Part shown: piece by piece, positions 9,733 to 18,258 of the stretch | Numbering within the stretch: the stretch's first letter is position 1 | Layout: every line of letters begins with the position of its first letter | Assembly: GCF_001623075.1 (NCBI RefSeq) | Contig: NZ_LMCF01000223.1 | Span: 1-64,000 of the forward strand | Length of the DNA stretch: 64,000 nucleotides | Direction of reading: 5' to 3' | DNA from: Pseudovibrio sp. Ad37 | GTDB taxonomy: Bacteria > Pseudomonadota > Alphaproteobacteria > Rhizobiales > Stappiaceae | Notes under the pieces: generated by a model | The model's database searches: none | The model's input: only the letters and a program-made list of their open reading frames with translations | Told to the model about the DNA's origin: nothing | Translations under genes and position numbers: made by a program

Positions 9733-10674
9733 ATGAAATCCACCTTACGTTCGTGCGAAACACCATTAACCTTGTTGTCTTGCTGCCAGAACTGAGCACA
9801 CGGGTCAACCGTTCACGACCTCTTTTCAGCAACCTTTACAGGTTCTGGGGGATGAACTGAATTTCAATGGGAATATAAAACAGCTGCCTCAATTGCTGCA
9901 CAATCTATTGGCACTGACCTGACGGAAATTCATCCTAGCATTGTGGCCCATTTCCCCAATCTGACATTCATTATCAGGTAGCCCCAGTAGATAGGCACAA
10001 AAATAAGTGCCGCTACGTACGCATTGATACTGCAGTCAAAACATACTCACAATTGTCCAAAGATAAATCTGCGCGACAAATTCGCTCTCTAAATATATCA
10101 GAGAACCGGCCTGCTAACTAAAAGTCTTCACTCGGAAATTTAAGATAACAAATTCGGGTTTTCCATTCAGCGGAACATTTGCCTCACGCAAAACTCGACA
10201 AAGTGTCGCAGCATCAAGAAACAACTTTCGGCTCCGCTACGTAATACGAGTTTTGCTAATCTCCTGATGCTCATTATTGAGCGGTCCAAACCGGACAATT
10301 GTCCGAAACGCTGTTTATCTCTTTGTCTTATCTTTCGAAAAATCAGTTCTAAAAAGGGCAGGAACTGTGGGAGGTAACACTGTTTTTTGGCTTTTCTCTT
10401 GATTCCATGTAGAACTCAGGCCAATAAAGATATTCAGATTCCTAGAGGTAAGGTCCGACTTTTGGATCATATTTCAAATGTTAACGGGGGTCGTCCACAC
10501 TCATCCAGAGTAAGGGTGGCGCAACCAAAGCATGACATGTCGGGTTTAAGCCAATTCATGATCCTGCCGTTTTTGCATGGTCAATGGTGAGTTGGGGCAA
10601 CGTTCTTTACTCAGAACAACCTGTATTACCCTTTAGTCGTGCTCGAAATCACGTCGGCCATGGGCTGAACCACG
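9733..10674. other. Intergenic region of 942 bases with structured elements, no convincing gene
   Basis: Short frames here (for example 10387-10590) lack ribosome sites and look non-coding. Two elements stand out: a nested inverted-repeat set at 10188-10271 that could fold as a pseudoknot, and a perfect 14-base palindrome at 10292-10305. A partial copy of the palindrome core (ACAATTGTCC) occurs near 10049. The left end must also hold the gapR promoter. Confidence 0.6.
10292..10305. promoter_or_regulatory. Perfect 14-base palindrome, possible operator
   Basis: CGGACAATTGTCCG is its own reverse complement. It is flanked by CGGTCCAAAC, which partly repeats the half-site. A dimeric regulator binding site is the simplest reading; no regulator gene is adjacent. 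Confidence 0.4.
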
Positions 10675-10704
10675 TTGACAAGGGCATCAACTGAACGCAT
10701 TAAA
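10675..10704 (+). promoter_or_regulatory. Candidate sigma-70 promoter for DUF1036-pyk
   Basis: TTGACA at 10675-10680 is followed after 18 bases by ATTAAA, about 22 bases ahead of the first ATG of the DUF1036 gene. This argues against the in-frame TTG at 10675 being a start codon. Confidence 0.5.
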
Positions 10705-10725
10705 CTGCCGTTTGTAGCTGTACAT

Positions 10726-11220
10726 ATGACTGTTATGAGAACATCCAGAAACGACTTCGCATCTGCTGTAATAAACCGTTTTCGGAAAAATTCACTGGCT
10801 CTTGCCTGTGTTGCTTTTGGAGTTCTGAGCTTTCAGCAGATCCCCTCTGCTAAAGCGGACTTTCGTGCATGTAATAAGACCGAAAGCACAGTTAACATCG
10901 CAATAGGCTACCGCGATGGCGCCGATTGGATCACCGAAGGATGGTGGACCATCGAAAAAAGCACTTGTGACACACTGCTGTCCGGTGAATTAGCGTCACG
11001 CTACTTTTACTTGTACGCAGTACAAACGGACCAAAAAGGTGAATGGGATGGCAAGGCGTATATGTGTGTACGTCAAAAAAAATTCACCATTCGCGGTATA
11101 GAAGACTGTGTCGCTCGCGGTTATGAGCGAACAGGTTTCTTTGAAATAGATACAGGCGAGCAAAGCAGCTGGACGGTCCAGCTGACGGAGCCGGTAGAGC
11201 AAGGAACAGGTGGACGATGA
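10726..11220 (+). CDS. DUF1036 family secreted protein
   Basis: Small exported protein of about 164 residues. A signal sequence (NSLALACVAFGVLSF to SAKA) is followed by a DUF1036 domain with its typical opening (DFRACNKTES), the segment ITEGWWTIEKSTC and paired Cys residues that probably form disulfides. Function is unknown for the family. Start candidates are ATG 10726 and 10735; both leave a good signal peptide. The stop overlaps the pyruvate kinase start as ATGA, so the two are translationally coupled. The DUF1036-pyk pairing is common in Alphaproteobacteria and may reflect co-expression rather than shared function. Confidence 0.82.
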   Translation: MTVMRTSRNDFASAVINRFRKNSLALACVAFGVLSFQQIPSAKADFRACNKTESTVNIAIGYRDGADWITEGWWTIEKSTCDTLLSGELASRYFYLYAVQTDQKGEWDGKAYMCVRQKKFTIRGIEDCVARGYERTGFFEIDTGEQSSWTVQLTEPVEQGTGGR

Positions 11221-12647
11221 AGCGTAATAGACGGGTCAAAATTCTAGCAACTCTCGGCCCGGCGTCTTCCGAAAAAGAAGCAATCAAACAGCTATGGCTT
11301 GCAGGTGCCGATGTTTTCCGCATCAACATGAGCCATTCCTCCCACGAAGTTCTCAACAATTTGGTTGGTCGCATCCGCGAAGTAGAAGCAGAAGTAGGCC
11401 GTCCAATCGGCATTCTCGCTGACTTGCAGGGTCCTAAACTGCGCGTTGGCACTTTCGCAGATGACGCAAAGCCAGTTCTAGAAAATGGCGCAACCTTTGT
11501 TGTTGACGCAAACGACGCTCCAGGTGACGCATCCCGCGTATACCTCCCACACCCAGAAATTCTTGGCAGCCTCGAAGTTGGCCACCGCCTTCTTGTAGAT
11601 GATGGCAAAGTTTGCCTGCGTGTAACTGAAGCGTCTCCACAACGCTGCGTGACCACTGTTGAAGTGGGCGGTAAGATCTCCAACCGTAAAGGCGTTTCTG
11701 TTCCAGATACAGAGATCCCTGTTGGTGCATTGACCGGAAAAGACCGCGCAGATCTTCTTGCAGCTCTCGATGCAAAAGTTGACTGGGTCGCACTGTCCTT
11801 CGTACAGCGCCCAGAAGACCTCATCGAAGTTCGCAACACCACTCAGGGCCGCGTTGGCGTTCTGGCAAAAATCGAGAAGCCGCAGGCAATTGATCGTCTC
11901 TCTGAGATCATCGAGCTGTCCGATGCAATCATGGTTGCCCGTGGTGATCTTGGCGTTGAAATGCCACTTGAGCAGGTTCCAGGCCTTCAGAAGCGTATGA
12001 TCCGCGCATGCCGCAAAGCTGGTAAGCCAGTTGTTGTTGCAACGCAGATGCTTGAAAGCATGATCACGTCTCCAGTACCAACCCGCGCAGAAGTTTCTGA
12101 CGTGGCAAACGCAGTGTTCGAAGGAGCAGACGCAGTGATGCTCTCCGCAGAATCTGCTGCTGGTGACTTCCCGACAGAAGCCGTTACAACCATGGACAAA
12201 ATCGCCGTGGAAGTTGAGCAGGACGAGAACTACCGTTCTATCATTCACGCTCAACGCACAGAACCAGAAGCAACCGGCGCTGACGCAATCACTGCTGCAG
12301 CTCATCAGGTCGCTGAAACTCTGGATCTGGCAGCGATTATTTCCTACACCGCATCTGGTGGCACAGCACTGCGCGCATCTCGCGAGCGTCCTGCAACACC
12401 AATCATTGCGTTCTCTCCTGAAATCTCCACAGTTCGCCGCCTAACCATCGGTTGGGGTCTGCACTGTGTTGCCAATCAGGATGCAGCGACTGAGGAAGAC
12501 CTCATTGACCGCGCATGCTGCCTTGCAAACACCGAAGGTTTTGCAAAGCCAGGTCAGCGCGTTCTGGTTTCCGCTGGTGTTCCATTCGGCACCCCGGGTT
12601 CCACAAACATGCTGCGTATCGCATTTGTGGGTTCCAAAGACGCATAA
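11217..12647 (+). CDS. pyk: Pyruvate kinase
   Basis: Glycolytic enzyme of 476 residues converting phosphoenolpyruvate and ADP to pyruvate and ATP. The family order is complete: N-terminal RRVKILATLGPASS and FRINMSHSS, the active-site Lys in VGVLAKIEKPQA, the Mg-binding segment MVARGDLGVEMP, then KPVVVATQMLESM and a C-terminal domain with TASGGTALRASRERP. It overlaps the DUF1036 gene by four bases and ends before a strong terminator at 12677-12711. Confidence 0.96.
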   Translation: MKRNRRVKILATLGPASSEKEAIKQLWLAGADVFRINMSHSSHEVLNNLVGRIREVEAEVGRPIGILADLQGPKLRVGTFADDAKPVLENGATFVVDANDAPGDASRVYLPHPEILGSLEVGHRLLVDDGKVCLRVTEASPQRCVTTVEVGGKISNRKGVSVPDTEIPVGALTGKDRADLLAALDAKVDWVALSFVQRPEDLIEVRNTTQGRVGVLAKIEKPQAIDRLSEIIELSDAIMVARGDLGVEMPLEQVPGLQKRMIRACRKAGKPVVVATQMLESMITSPVPTRAEVSDVANAVFEGADAVMLSAESAAGDFPTEAVTTMDKIAVEVEQDENYRSIIHAQRTEPEATGADAITAAAHQVAETLDLAAIISYTASGGTALRASRERPATPIIAFSPEISTVRRLTIGWGLHCVANQDAATEEDLIDRACCLANTEGFAKPGQRVLVSAGVPFGTPGSTNMLRIAFVGSKDA

Positions 12648-12676
12648 GTCGTCAAAGAGCACCTCTTAAAGCAATT

Positions 12677-12711
12677 AAAAGCCCGTGATTTCGTATCACG
12701 GGCTTTTTTCT
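12677..12711 (+). terminator. Strong Rho-independent terminator after pyk
   Basis: Perfect 9-bp GC-rich stem (GCCCGTGAT with ATCACGGGC, loop TTCGT), with A bases before and six T after; the A tract makes it potentially bidirectional and able to serve the convergent SDR gene. Confidence 0.93.
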
Positions 12712-12770
12712 TTCAATCGATTAAATGAGCTTGTTCCAACGCAACGAATTTCAAAAAGAACAGCCTTGCT

Positions 12771-13706
12771 TTAAAACGCCCATTTGAAATCTGTGAGCCA
12801 TTCACTCTCACTCCAAAGACGACGAGCAACCTCCGGGTTCAGCGCATGGCTAGCGATCTGCGCTCTTCCAACCGATCCAACAGTCTCCATACGCTTTGTT
12901 GGGCCATAGTAGCCATTCGGCTCAACTTCCAATCCAGCAGCAGCGAGCACCGTTGGAAGCGCACCTCGCTCAGCAGACTGCGCGAACATACTATTCATCC
13001 ATCTATACGCCATGCTCATCCAGCCTGTCGGACCTGTACTCTGCAAATTGGTGGCTGAATAACCTGGATGCCCCATAGCGACAAATGAAGAACTCCCTGC
13101 ATCCGACAAACGCCGCTGAAGCTCCAATCCAAACATCAAAGTGGCCAGCTTACTTTGCGAATAAGCTTTCATAGGCGCATAATTTTCACGCATCATCAGG
13201 TCGTTAAAGTTGATCTTGCCCATCTTGTGCACAAGACTAGCGACCACAACAAACCTTCCGTTTGCAGCTTCGACATTAGGTTTGAGCAAGCCAGACCATA
13301 GAAAATGTCCCAGATGATTGGTCGCAAACTGCAACTCATACCCATCAACACTCTTCAACTCTGGCGTCTGCATAATGCCAGCGTTATTGATGAGAGCATC
13401 AATCTTGGTGTATCGTGAAGCAACGTTTTCCGCTGCATGGCGAACAGACGAGAGATCACTTAAGTCCAACTGGACAAGGTCTATTCTTCCCTTCGCCTGA
13501 ACTTGCAATGCTTGTTGGGCGACTGAACCCTTTTCAGTATTCCGGCAGGCAATAACAACGTCACCACCCGCTTTCGCAAGCATCCTTGCCGCTTCAAGGC
13601 CAATACCGGAGTTACCGCCTGTTATGATATAAGTTTTACCCTCAAGAGAAGGCAGTTTATCCGCAGTCCAGTTGGATACTGCGCTGCTCTTGTTCGCTGT
13701 GCTCAT
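12771..13706 (-). CDS. Short-chain dehydrogenase/reductase
   Basis: NAD(P)-dependent oxidoreductase of 311 residues, close to the retinol dehydrogenase/WW-oxidoreductase-like branch. Visible motifs are the dinucleotide-binding TGGNSGIG near residue 30, NNAGIM in the central strand and the catalytic YSQSK (Tyr-x-x-x-Lys). Substrate unknown. It is divergent from a TetR regulator, with a 30-base inverted-repeat operator between them, so repression by that regulator is the natural inference. Confidence 0.88.
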   Translation of the reverse strand: MSTANKSSAVSNWTADKLPSLEGKTYIITGGNSGIGLEAARMLAKAGGDVVIACRNTEKGSVAQQALQVQAKGRIDLVQLDLSDLSSVRHAAENVASRYTKIDALINNAGIMQTPELKSVDGYELQFATNHLGHFLWSGLLKPNVEAANGRFVVVASLVHKMGKINFNDLMMRENYAPMKAYSQSKLATLMFGLELQRRLSDAGSSSFVAMGHPGYSATNLQSTGPTGWMSMAYRWMNSMFAQSAERGALPTVLAAAGLEVEPNGYYGPTKRMETVGSVGRAQIASHALNPEVARRLWSESEWLTDFKWAF

Positions 13707-13748
13707 TCAATTCTCCAATGCGCGGCACCTGTTCGTGCCGCATAATAA

Positions 13749-13778
13749 AGTTGACAATAATTACTAAAATTGTCAACT
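13749..13778. promoter_or_regulatory. Operator candidate for the TetR regulator
   Basis: A perfect inverted repeat of ten bases per arm (AGTTGACAAT and ATTGTCAACT) with a ten-base spacer lies in the 80-base gap between the divergent SDR and TetR genes, eight bases ahead of the TetR start. Position and symmetry fit a TetR dimer controlling both genes. Confidence 0.75.
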
Positions 13779-13786
13779 AGGTGAAC

Positions 13787-14326
13787 ATGAAAACAAACTT
13801 TGATAAAAAGAAGGCATTGGGCGTTTTTGCTCAATATGGCTTCCGAAAGACCTCAGTCGGTGACGTAGCAAGCGCGGTCGGCCTCTCACGCCAATCGCTC
13901 TACAAAAAGTTTGGAAGTAAGGAAGAGTTGTTCCAGACCATAATCGAGGAGTATTCTGAAGAGGTTGGGCTCCAAGCACTGGACATTCTTGAAGAAAAGA
14001 CCAATGATTCCAAATCTCGCATCCTACGCGCTTTGGACACGATCATAGGTCAGCATGTCGATCTGATGAGAAACTCTGTCCATGGCGCTGAACTGGTTCA
14101 GATGGGTGAGCAAGTCATGTCTGCCGTTGGTAAAGGCATCATGCCTCGGGTCATGCTCAAAATTGCGGATGTGATCCTGGAGACGCATGAGAACCAAAGC
14201 AAAGAGCAGGCAGAAGACGACGCGTTCATCCTCTACACCCTCGCCAAGGGGCTCTCTCTAACGGTCTCAAACTACGCAGAATATAAATCAGGCATCACCA
14301 GAGCTGTAAACCGCCTACTAGACTAA
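13787..14326 (+). CDS. TetR/AcrR family transcriptional regulator
   Basis: One-component repressor of 179 residues. The N-terminal helix-turn-helix reads FAQYGFRKTSVGDVASAVGL followed by SRQSLYKKFGSKEELF, the classic TetR pattern. The C-terminal half is the variable ligand-binding region and gives no ligand clue. ATG at 13787 is preferred over GTG at 13781 because AGGTGA then acts as the ribosome site. The likely targets are itself and the divergent SDR gene through the repeat at 13749-13778. Confidence 0.88.
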   Translation: MKTNFDKKKALGVFAQYGFRKTSVGDVASAVGLSRQSLYKKFGSKEELFQTIIEEYSEEVGLQALDILEEKTNDSKSRILRALDTIIGQHVDLMRNSVHGAELVQMGEQVMSAVGKGIMPRVMLKIADVILETHENQSKEQAEDDAFILYTLAKGLSLTVSNYAEYKSGITRAVNRLLD

Positions 14327-14335
14327 TTCGAAAGC

Positions 14336-15193
14336 TCAGTGATACTGCCCCCACAGCTCCTCACGTAAGCTTTTAACAGCGTCCTGAGCATTCTCCAGCA
14401 ACGGATAGATGCTCAGCACATGCTGAAACACTTCAAGTGCCTTATCGTTCTTTCCAGTTTTCCGAAGGATCATGGCAAAACCTGAGAGCGCAGGATAATG
14501 GCGCGGCTCGATCCGAAGCACTTGCTCAATGTCAGCAAGTGAACGCCCCAGATCCTCTTTCAAGAAATATACGGTCGCCCGGCGGTTCCACCCTTCCACA
14601 TACCCGGGATCTAAACGAACAACCGCATCCAGCAAGTCAAGCGCTAAACCGTATTCTTTCCCTTCAATAGCTTTAGCAGAACGCATCATAAGCAGATCAA
14701 GCGTATGACTCCCAGACTGCATGAAGAGGCTGTGAATGCGCTGTGAGATTGATTGCGCATTACCTAATGTATCCGCATCCCTCAGCTCAAGGAACAAGGC
14801 ATCCAGAAGCTGCCCACGCGTGTAGTGAGCAGGGACACCGTGCCCAGGCGCAGACCGCCCAATCTGAGCAGGACCGCCAGCAGGACCATTAAGAGCAGCC
14901 TCAGGGCCGGTATTGAGCTTAGGATGCCCCTTTGGCAGTCCACGAGTGACCTGAACCTCTACGGGACCCACAACAGCCACAACACGCTCAGAAGCACCTA
15001 AACGCTCCACTCCCACCACAAGCAGCAGGAAACACGCAAGCGCGACAGCACCACAAGCACCAACACAACGCCTCAACCTGTCAGATTGTCGAGAAAAAGA
15101 GCCCCCTACCGAGAAGCCGGAGAGCTGAAGTTGTGGAAACGTCGATGCCCCTGTGACGGAGCTGTTTGGGCGAGCAAACAAAAAAAACCGCAT
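14336..15193 (-). CDS. TPR-repeat membrane-anchored protein
   Basis: Protein of up to 285 residues with one hydrophobic segment (CGAVALACFLLLVVGV) and a C-terminal half built of tetratricopeptide units, e.g. LALDLLDAVVRLDPGYVEGWNRRATV (core only) and SLADIEQVLRIEPRHYPAL. Such proteins are scaffolds, often facing the periplasm. The annotated ATG lies inside the 3' arm of the ykgO terminator and runs into its T tract, so true translation probably starts later (for example GTG at 15157) or the transcript reads through. It converges on the TetR gene with nine bases between stops. Confidence 0.7.
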   Translation of the reverse strand: MRFFLFARPNSSVTGASTFPQLQLSGFSVGGSFSRQSDRLRRCVGACGAVALACFLLLVVGVERLGASERVVAVVGPVEVQVTRGLPKGHPKLNTGPEAALNGPAGGPAQIGRSAPGHGVPAHYTRGQLLDALFLELRDADTLGNAQSISQRIHSLFMQSGSHTLDLLMMRSAKAIEGKEYGLALDLLDAVVRLDPGYVEGWNRRATVYFLKEDLGRSLADIEQVLRIEPRHYPALSGFAMILRKTGKNDKALEVFQHVLSIYPLLENAQDAVKSLREELWGQYH

Positions 15194-15222
15194 GGCAAAA
15201 GCATCTCACTTTTGCCATGCGG
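15179..15222 (-). terminator. Strong Rho-independent terminator of ykgO
   Basis: On the minus strand a perfect 14-bp stem (CCGCATGGCAAAAG with CTTTTGCCATGCGG, seven-base loop) is followed by eight T. It lies 60 bases past the ykgO stop. Confidence 0.9.
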
Positions 15223-15283
15223 CTCGCAACTCTTAGAACCAAGGGTTTTTCGCGCTGTTTTAGTTTAAATCAGCGCAGAAAAC

Positions 15284-15409
15284 TTAACCCTGACGCGCTT
15301 TAAAGCGTGGGTTCTTTTTGTTGATGATGTAAACACGACCCTTGCGGCGTACCATCTGGTTATCACGATGGCGGCCCATGAGTGCCTTAAGAGAATTCTT
15401 AATCTTCAT
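15284..15409 (-). CDS. ykgO: Ribosomal protein L36, YkgO (zinc-free) type
   Basis: Protein of 41 residues, [15 protein letters not shown] then [21 protein letters not shown], matching the L36 paralogue that lacks the CxxC zinc ribbon. It is a component of the 50S subunit; in Alphaproteobacteria this form is usually the only L36. The start at 15409 is set by a GGGTAGGATA ribosome site; longer frames upstream are non-coding. It ends in a very strong terminator at 15179-15222. Confidence 0.93.
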   Translation of the reverse strand: MKIKNSLKALMGRHRDNQMVRRKGRVYIINKKNPRFKARQG

Positions 15410-15600
15410 TATCCTACCCCCGGTTAGGGTCAATTTTATAGGGATCCTGAAGTACCACGATCCGCCAGTGAAAAGAGGCTCTAAGCGCCTCATTAGTACA
15501 ACCTCTGATCTCGCCGCGCTGCATTCTTACGAAGCGGCGCAGGACCAAGATCGAGGTCCGCTCCGCCGGATATACATCTAGGATGTTAACCGACGAAAAA

Positions 15601-15675
<75 letters not shown>

Positions 15676-15808
15676 GAAACTTTCAAAGAAGCTCGTCCGT
15701 CAGCGCTTAAACGCTGCGGTGGAGAGGCGTATAAGAGGAATTTTGAGAACGTGCAAGTCCAAAAATGGAAATTTGCTATCTCTTTCCACATTCACCCCTC
15801 AAAACTAA

Positions 15809-16165
15809 CTAAACGAGCATTTTTTCCACTTCGCGTACCAAATCTTTTAAGTGAAAAGGCTTGGAAAGAACCTTTGCATCCTGAGGTGCCTTGGAATCAG
15901 GATTAAGCGCAACAGCAGCAAATCCTGTGATGAACATAACCTTCAGGTCCGGATCAAGTTGAGTAGCTTTACGAGCCAACTCAATACCATCCATCTCTGG
16001 CATCACAATGTCAGTTAGCAATAGGGCAAAGGGCTCTTCGCAAATACGTTCGTATGCGCTCTTTCCATTATCAAAGGAAACAACAGTGTGCCCAGCCTTC
16101 TCAAGTGCCTTGGACAAGAACTGGCGCATGTCATTATCGTCTTCCGCGAGCAGAATTCGAGACAT
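15809..16165 (-). CDS. cpdR: Single-domain response regulator CpdR
   Basis: Stand-alone receiver of 118 residues: acidic pocket AEDDNDMR, phospho-acceptor Asp in LLLTDIVMPEMDG, Thr/Ser in FITGFAAVAL and Lys in VLSKPFHLKDL. In Caulobacter and rhizobia CpdR, when unphosphorylated, primes ClpXP to degrade cell-cycle substrates; CckA-ChpT controls its phosphorylation. The sequence and the neighbouring divergent N-formylglutamate amidohydrolase gene match the usual cpdR locus. The start is taken at MSRILLAEDD; an ATG three codons upstream is possible. Confidence 0.88.
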   Translation of the reverse strand: MSRILLAEDDNDMRQFLSKALEKAGHTVVSFDNGKSAYERICEEPFALLLTDIVMPEMDGIELARKATQLDPDLKVMFITGFAAVALNPDSKAPQDAKVLSKPFHLKDLVREVEKMLV

Positions 16166-16530
16166 GTTCGACAACCTTAAAACTCCAGGTGCAGCGACGG
16201 GGTTCTCTTTTCAGAGCGCTCCCGTAAATAAATAGAATATGTCAGACGCACTCGCCCCTCGCAATCCGACAGATTCCGAATACTGTACGTTGTTAGGAAC
16301 AGGAAACTACTCGGGAATACCTGTCAAAACAATAGGGACAAATGAAACAGGTTCACTTCTAAAGAGACTTCTGCGTCAACTGAGGGCCCAGCGCCACACC
16401 GCCCCCTCAAACTACGCAAAAACTCGCGCATCTCTTGCCTATTTCATAAGCAAACTTTCAAATGTCTAGCCCATACGCAGATCTCGTTCTATAGTGAGCG
16501 GGATTGCGGTGATTAAGGAATGTAGGCTCT
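16166..16530. other. Divergent promoter region between cpdR and the amidohydrolase gene
   Basis: 365 bases with no supported gene. It must hold promoters for both flanking genes; I see no strong repeat or terminator in it. Confidence 0.5.
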
Positions 16531-17466
16531 GTGACAGTTTTGGAAGATCATCAGATTAAGGCGATAGCGAACTACAGCAGTGCGCTTGACACCGGAGATC
16601 AGGTACCCGCATTTGAGGTACTCTCCCCAGATGAACATTCTGTCCCTTTTATTTTTAACAGCCCCCACTCCGGGCGCGCGTACCTTTCGTCGTTCCTTCA
16701 AGCCTCTCGATTGGACACCACCCAGATCAGACAAAGCGAGGATGCATTTGTCGATCTTCTCATCAAGGATGTCGAGCAGCTAGGTGCACCGGTTCTAAAA
16801 GCCAACTTCCCGCGTGCTTACCTTGATGTGAACAGAGAGGCCTATGAGCTCGATCCAAAGATGTTTGAAGGCAAGCTCCCCAAGCACATCAACTCGCGCT
16901 CTCTGCGTGTTGCAGGAGGCCTTGGAACCATCGCCCGCATTGTGGGTGAGCGTAGGGAGATCTACCACACGCGTATTCCGGCAGAAGAAGCGCTGGATCG
17001 CATTGAGCAAGTTTACAAGCCCTACCACAACACCTTGCGTGGCCTGTTGAGCAACGTACAGGACAAGTTTGGCCTCGCAGTCCTGGTAGACTGCCATTCA
17101 ATGCCATCCGCCAACTCAAACAAGAACCACGACCCCAAAGCCGACTTCGTCATTGGGGATAGGTTCGGGACTAGCTGTTCTGCCTGGCTTTCATCCTGTG
17201 CAGTCGGACTGTTGCAAAACATGGGCTATAACGTAGCTCTCAATCGCCCGTATGCTGGCGGCTACATCACAGAAAACTACGGCAAGCCAGAACGCGGCGT
17301 GCACGCGCTGCAGGTTGAGATCAACCGAGCACTCTACATGGATGAGCACACCCACCAGCCACACTCAGGTTTCCACGACCTGCGCAAAGACCTGATGGAG
17401 TTCATTACTGCCTTGGTCGAGATGGTAACGGAAAGCTTTACCAGAGAAACTCTGGCCGCAGAATAA
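16531..17466 (+). CDS. N-formylglutamate amidohydrolase family protein
   Basis: Cytoplasmic hydrolase of 311 residues in the FGase (HutG-type) family, which releases formate from N-formyl-L-glutamate at the end of histidine degradation. Visible family landmarks are FNSPHSGRAY near the N-terminus, a second block AYLDVNREAYELDPKMFEG, VDCHSMPS in the middle and the C-terminal LQVEINRALYMDE. The start is GTG with AAGGA eleven bases upstream. No other hut gene is nearby; the cpdR neighbour is the usual alphaproteobacterial arrangement, so the true substrate may differ from formylglutamate. Confidence 0.88.
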   Translation: MTVLEDHQIKAIANYSSALDTGDQVPAFEVLSPDEHSVPFIFNSPHSGRAYLSSFLQASRLDTTQIRQSEDAFVDLLIKDVEQLGAPVLKANFPRAYLDVNREAYELDPKMFEGKLPKHINSRSLRVAGGLGTIARIVGERREIYHTRIPAEEALDRIEQVYKPYHNTLRGLLSNVQDKFGLAVLVDCHSMPSANSNKNHDPKADFVIGDRFGTSCSAWLSSCAVGLLQNMGYNVALNRPYAGGYITENYGKPERGVHALQVEINRALYMDEHTHQPHSGFHDLRKDLMEFITALVEMVTESFTRETLAAE

Positions 17467-17489
17467 CCTGAAGCCCCAGTCCATACTGC

Positions 17490-18113
17490 CTAAAAACCAA
17501 GCCAGTAGTCGTAAAGCCTCTCAATATCTGAGGAACACATAAGAGGCATTGCCCCTTTCAGGACTTCATCTGTCCAATCCCACCATTTCATCTCCAAAAG
17601 CATCTGAACCTGTTCTTCAGAAAAGCGGGAGCGCACAACTGTTGCAGGATTACCGGCCACAACGGCATATGCTGGTACATTCTTAGTCACGACAGCACGG
17701 CTGCCAATCAATGCGCCATTACCGATCTGCACGCCCGGCATGATCATCGCTTCAGAACCAATCCAGACATCATTGCCAACACATGTTGAACCGGCAGGCT
17801 TGAAACCGTCCTGAGCTCCTTCAAAAGCAGGCTCATCAAAATAGTGAAATGGAAACGTTGTGGCCCATTCAGGACGATGCCCCTGGTTACCGGCCATCAT
17901 AAACACTGCTCCTGAACCGATTGAGCAATACGCACCGATAATCAGCTTGTCTTGCGTCTCTTCATCTGAGCGTAGGTATCGGGCACACTCATCAAAGCTG
18001 TGGCCGTGATAATAACCAGAATAGTAGGAATGCTTTCCAACAATAATATTAGGATTGATCACCTGCTCCTGAAGCGAGATCCCCTTAAACGGACTCTCAA
18101 AAAAATTCGGCAC
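17490..18113 (-). CDS. catB: CatB-type (xenobiotic) acetyltransferase
   Basis: Left-handed beta-helix acetyltransferase of 207 residues that follows the type B chloramphenicol acetyltransferase pattern along its whole length: NFFESPFKG at the start, [19 protein letters not shown], the catalytic His in [11 protein letters not shown], hexapeptide repeats with [16 protein letters not shown], and the ending [13 protein letters not shown]. CatB enzymes acetylate chloramphenicol using acetyl-CoA; some chromosomal relatives act on other hydroxyl compounds. GTG at 18113 has a GGGGAG ribosome site and gives the family length; an upstream frame adds 16 unconserved residues. It lies 60 bases past the MmgR sRNA terminator. 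Confidence 0.88.
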   Translation of the reverse strand: MPNFFESPFKGISLQEQVINPNIIVGKHSYYSGYYHGHSFDECARYLRSDEETQDKLIIGAYCSIGSGAVFMMAGNQGHRPEWATTFPFHYFDEPAFEGAQDGFKPAGSTCVGNDVWIGSEAMIMPGVQIGNGALIGSRAVVTKNVPAYAVVAGNPATVVRSRFSEEQVQMLLEMKWWDWTDEVLKGAMPLMCSSDIERLYDYWLGF

Positions 18114-18172
18114 CTTATTCTCCCCTTGCCTGCACCTCCCTACGACGGAGAACATTAACAACCAGACAAAAA

Positions 18173-18258
18173 AAAGGCCGCTCTCATCTGGAGGCGGCCC
18201 TTAGTCTAGGGAGGAAACGCCCTTCGCGAAGGGCGGCGCAGACACTGAATGTCGCGCT
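18173..18258 (-). ncRNA. mmgR: MmgR / suhB-family (alpha-r8) small RNA
   Basis: On the minus strand: a 5' hairpin (GCGCGACA paired with TGTC and GCGC, 18236-18257), a perfect 18-base palindromic hairpin (18218-18235), an unpaired UUUCCUCCCUAGACUAAG stretch, then a terminator stem GGCCGC/GCGGCC ending in eight T. The unpaired UUUCCUCCC block plus this terminator is the signature, as I recall it, of the alphaproteobacterial family called suhB in Rfam (MmgR in Sinorhizobium, which limits polyhydroxybutyrate storage). A -35-like CTTGAC lies about 31 bases upstream of the inferred 5' end. The neighbouring inositol-monophosphatase-like gene fits the family's name-giving location. Confidence 0.85.

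Noticed and set aside
10387..10590. 67-codon frame in the gapR-DUF1036 gap
   Set aside because: No ribosome site, no hydrophobic or conserved pattern; judged non-coding.
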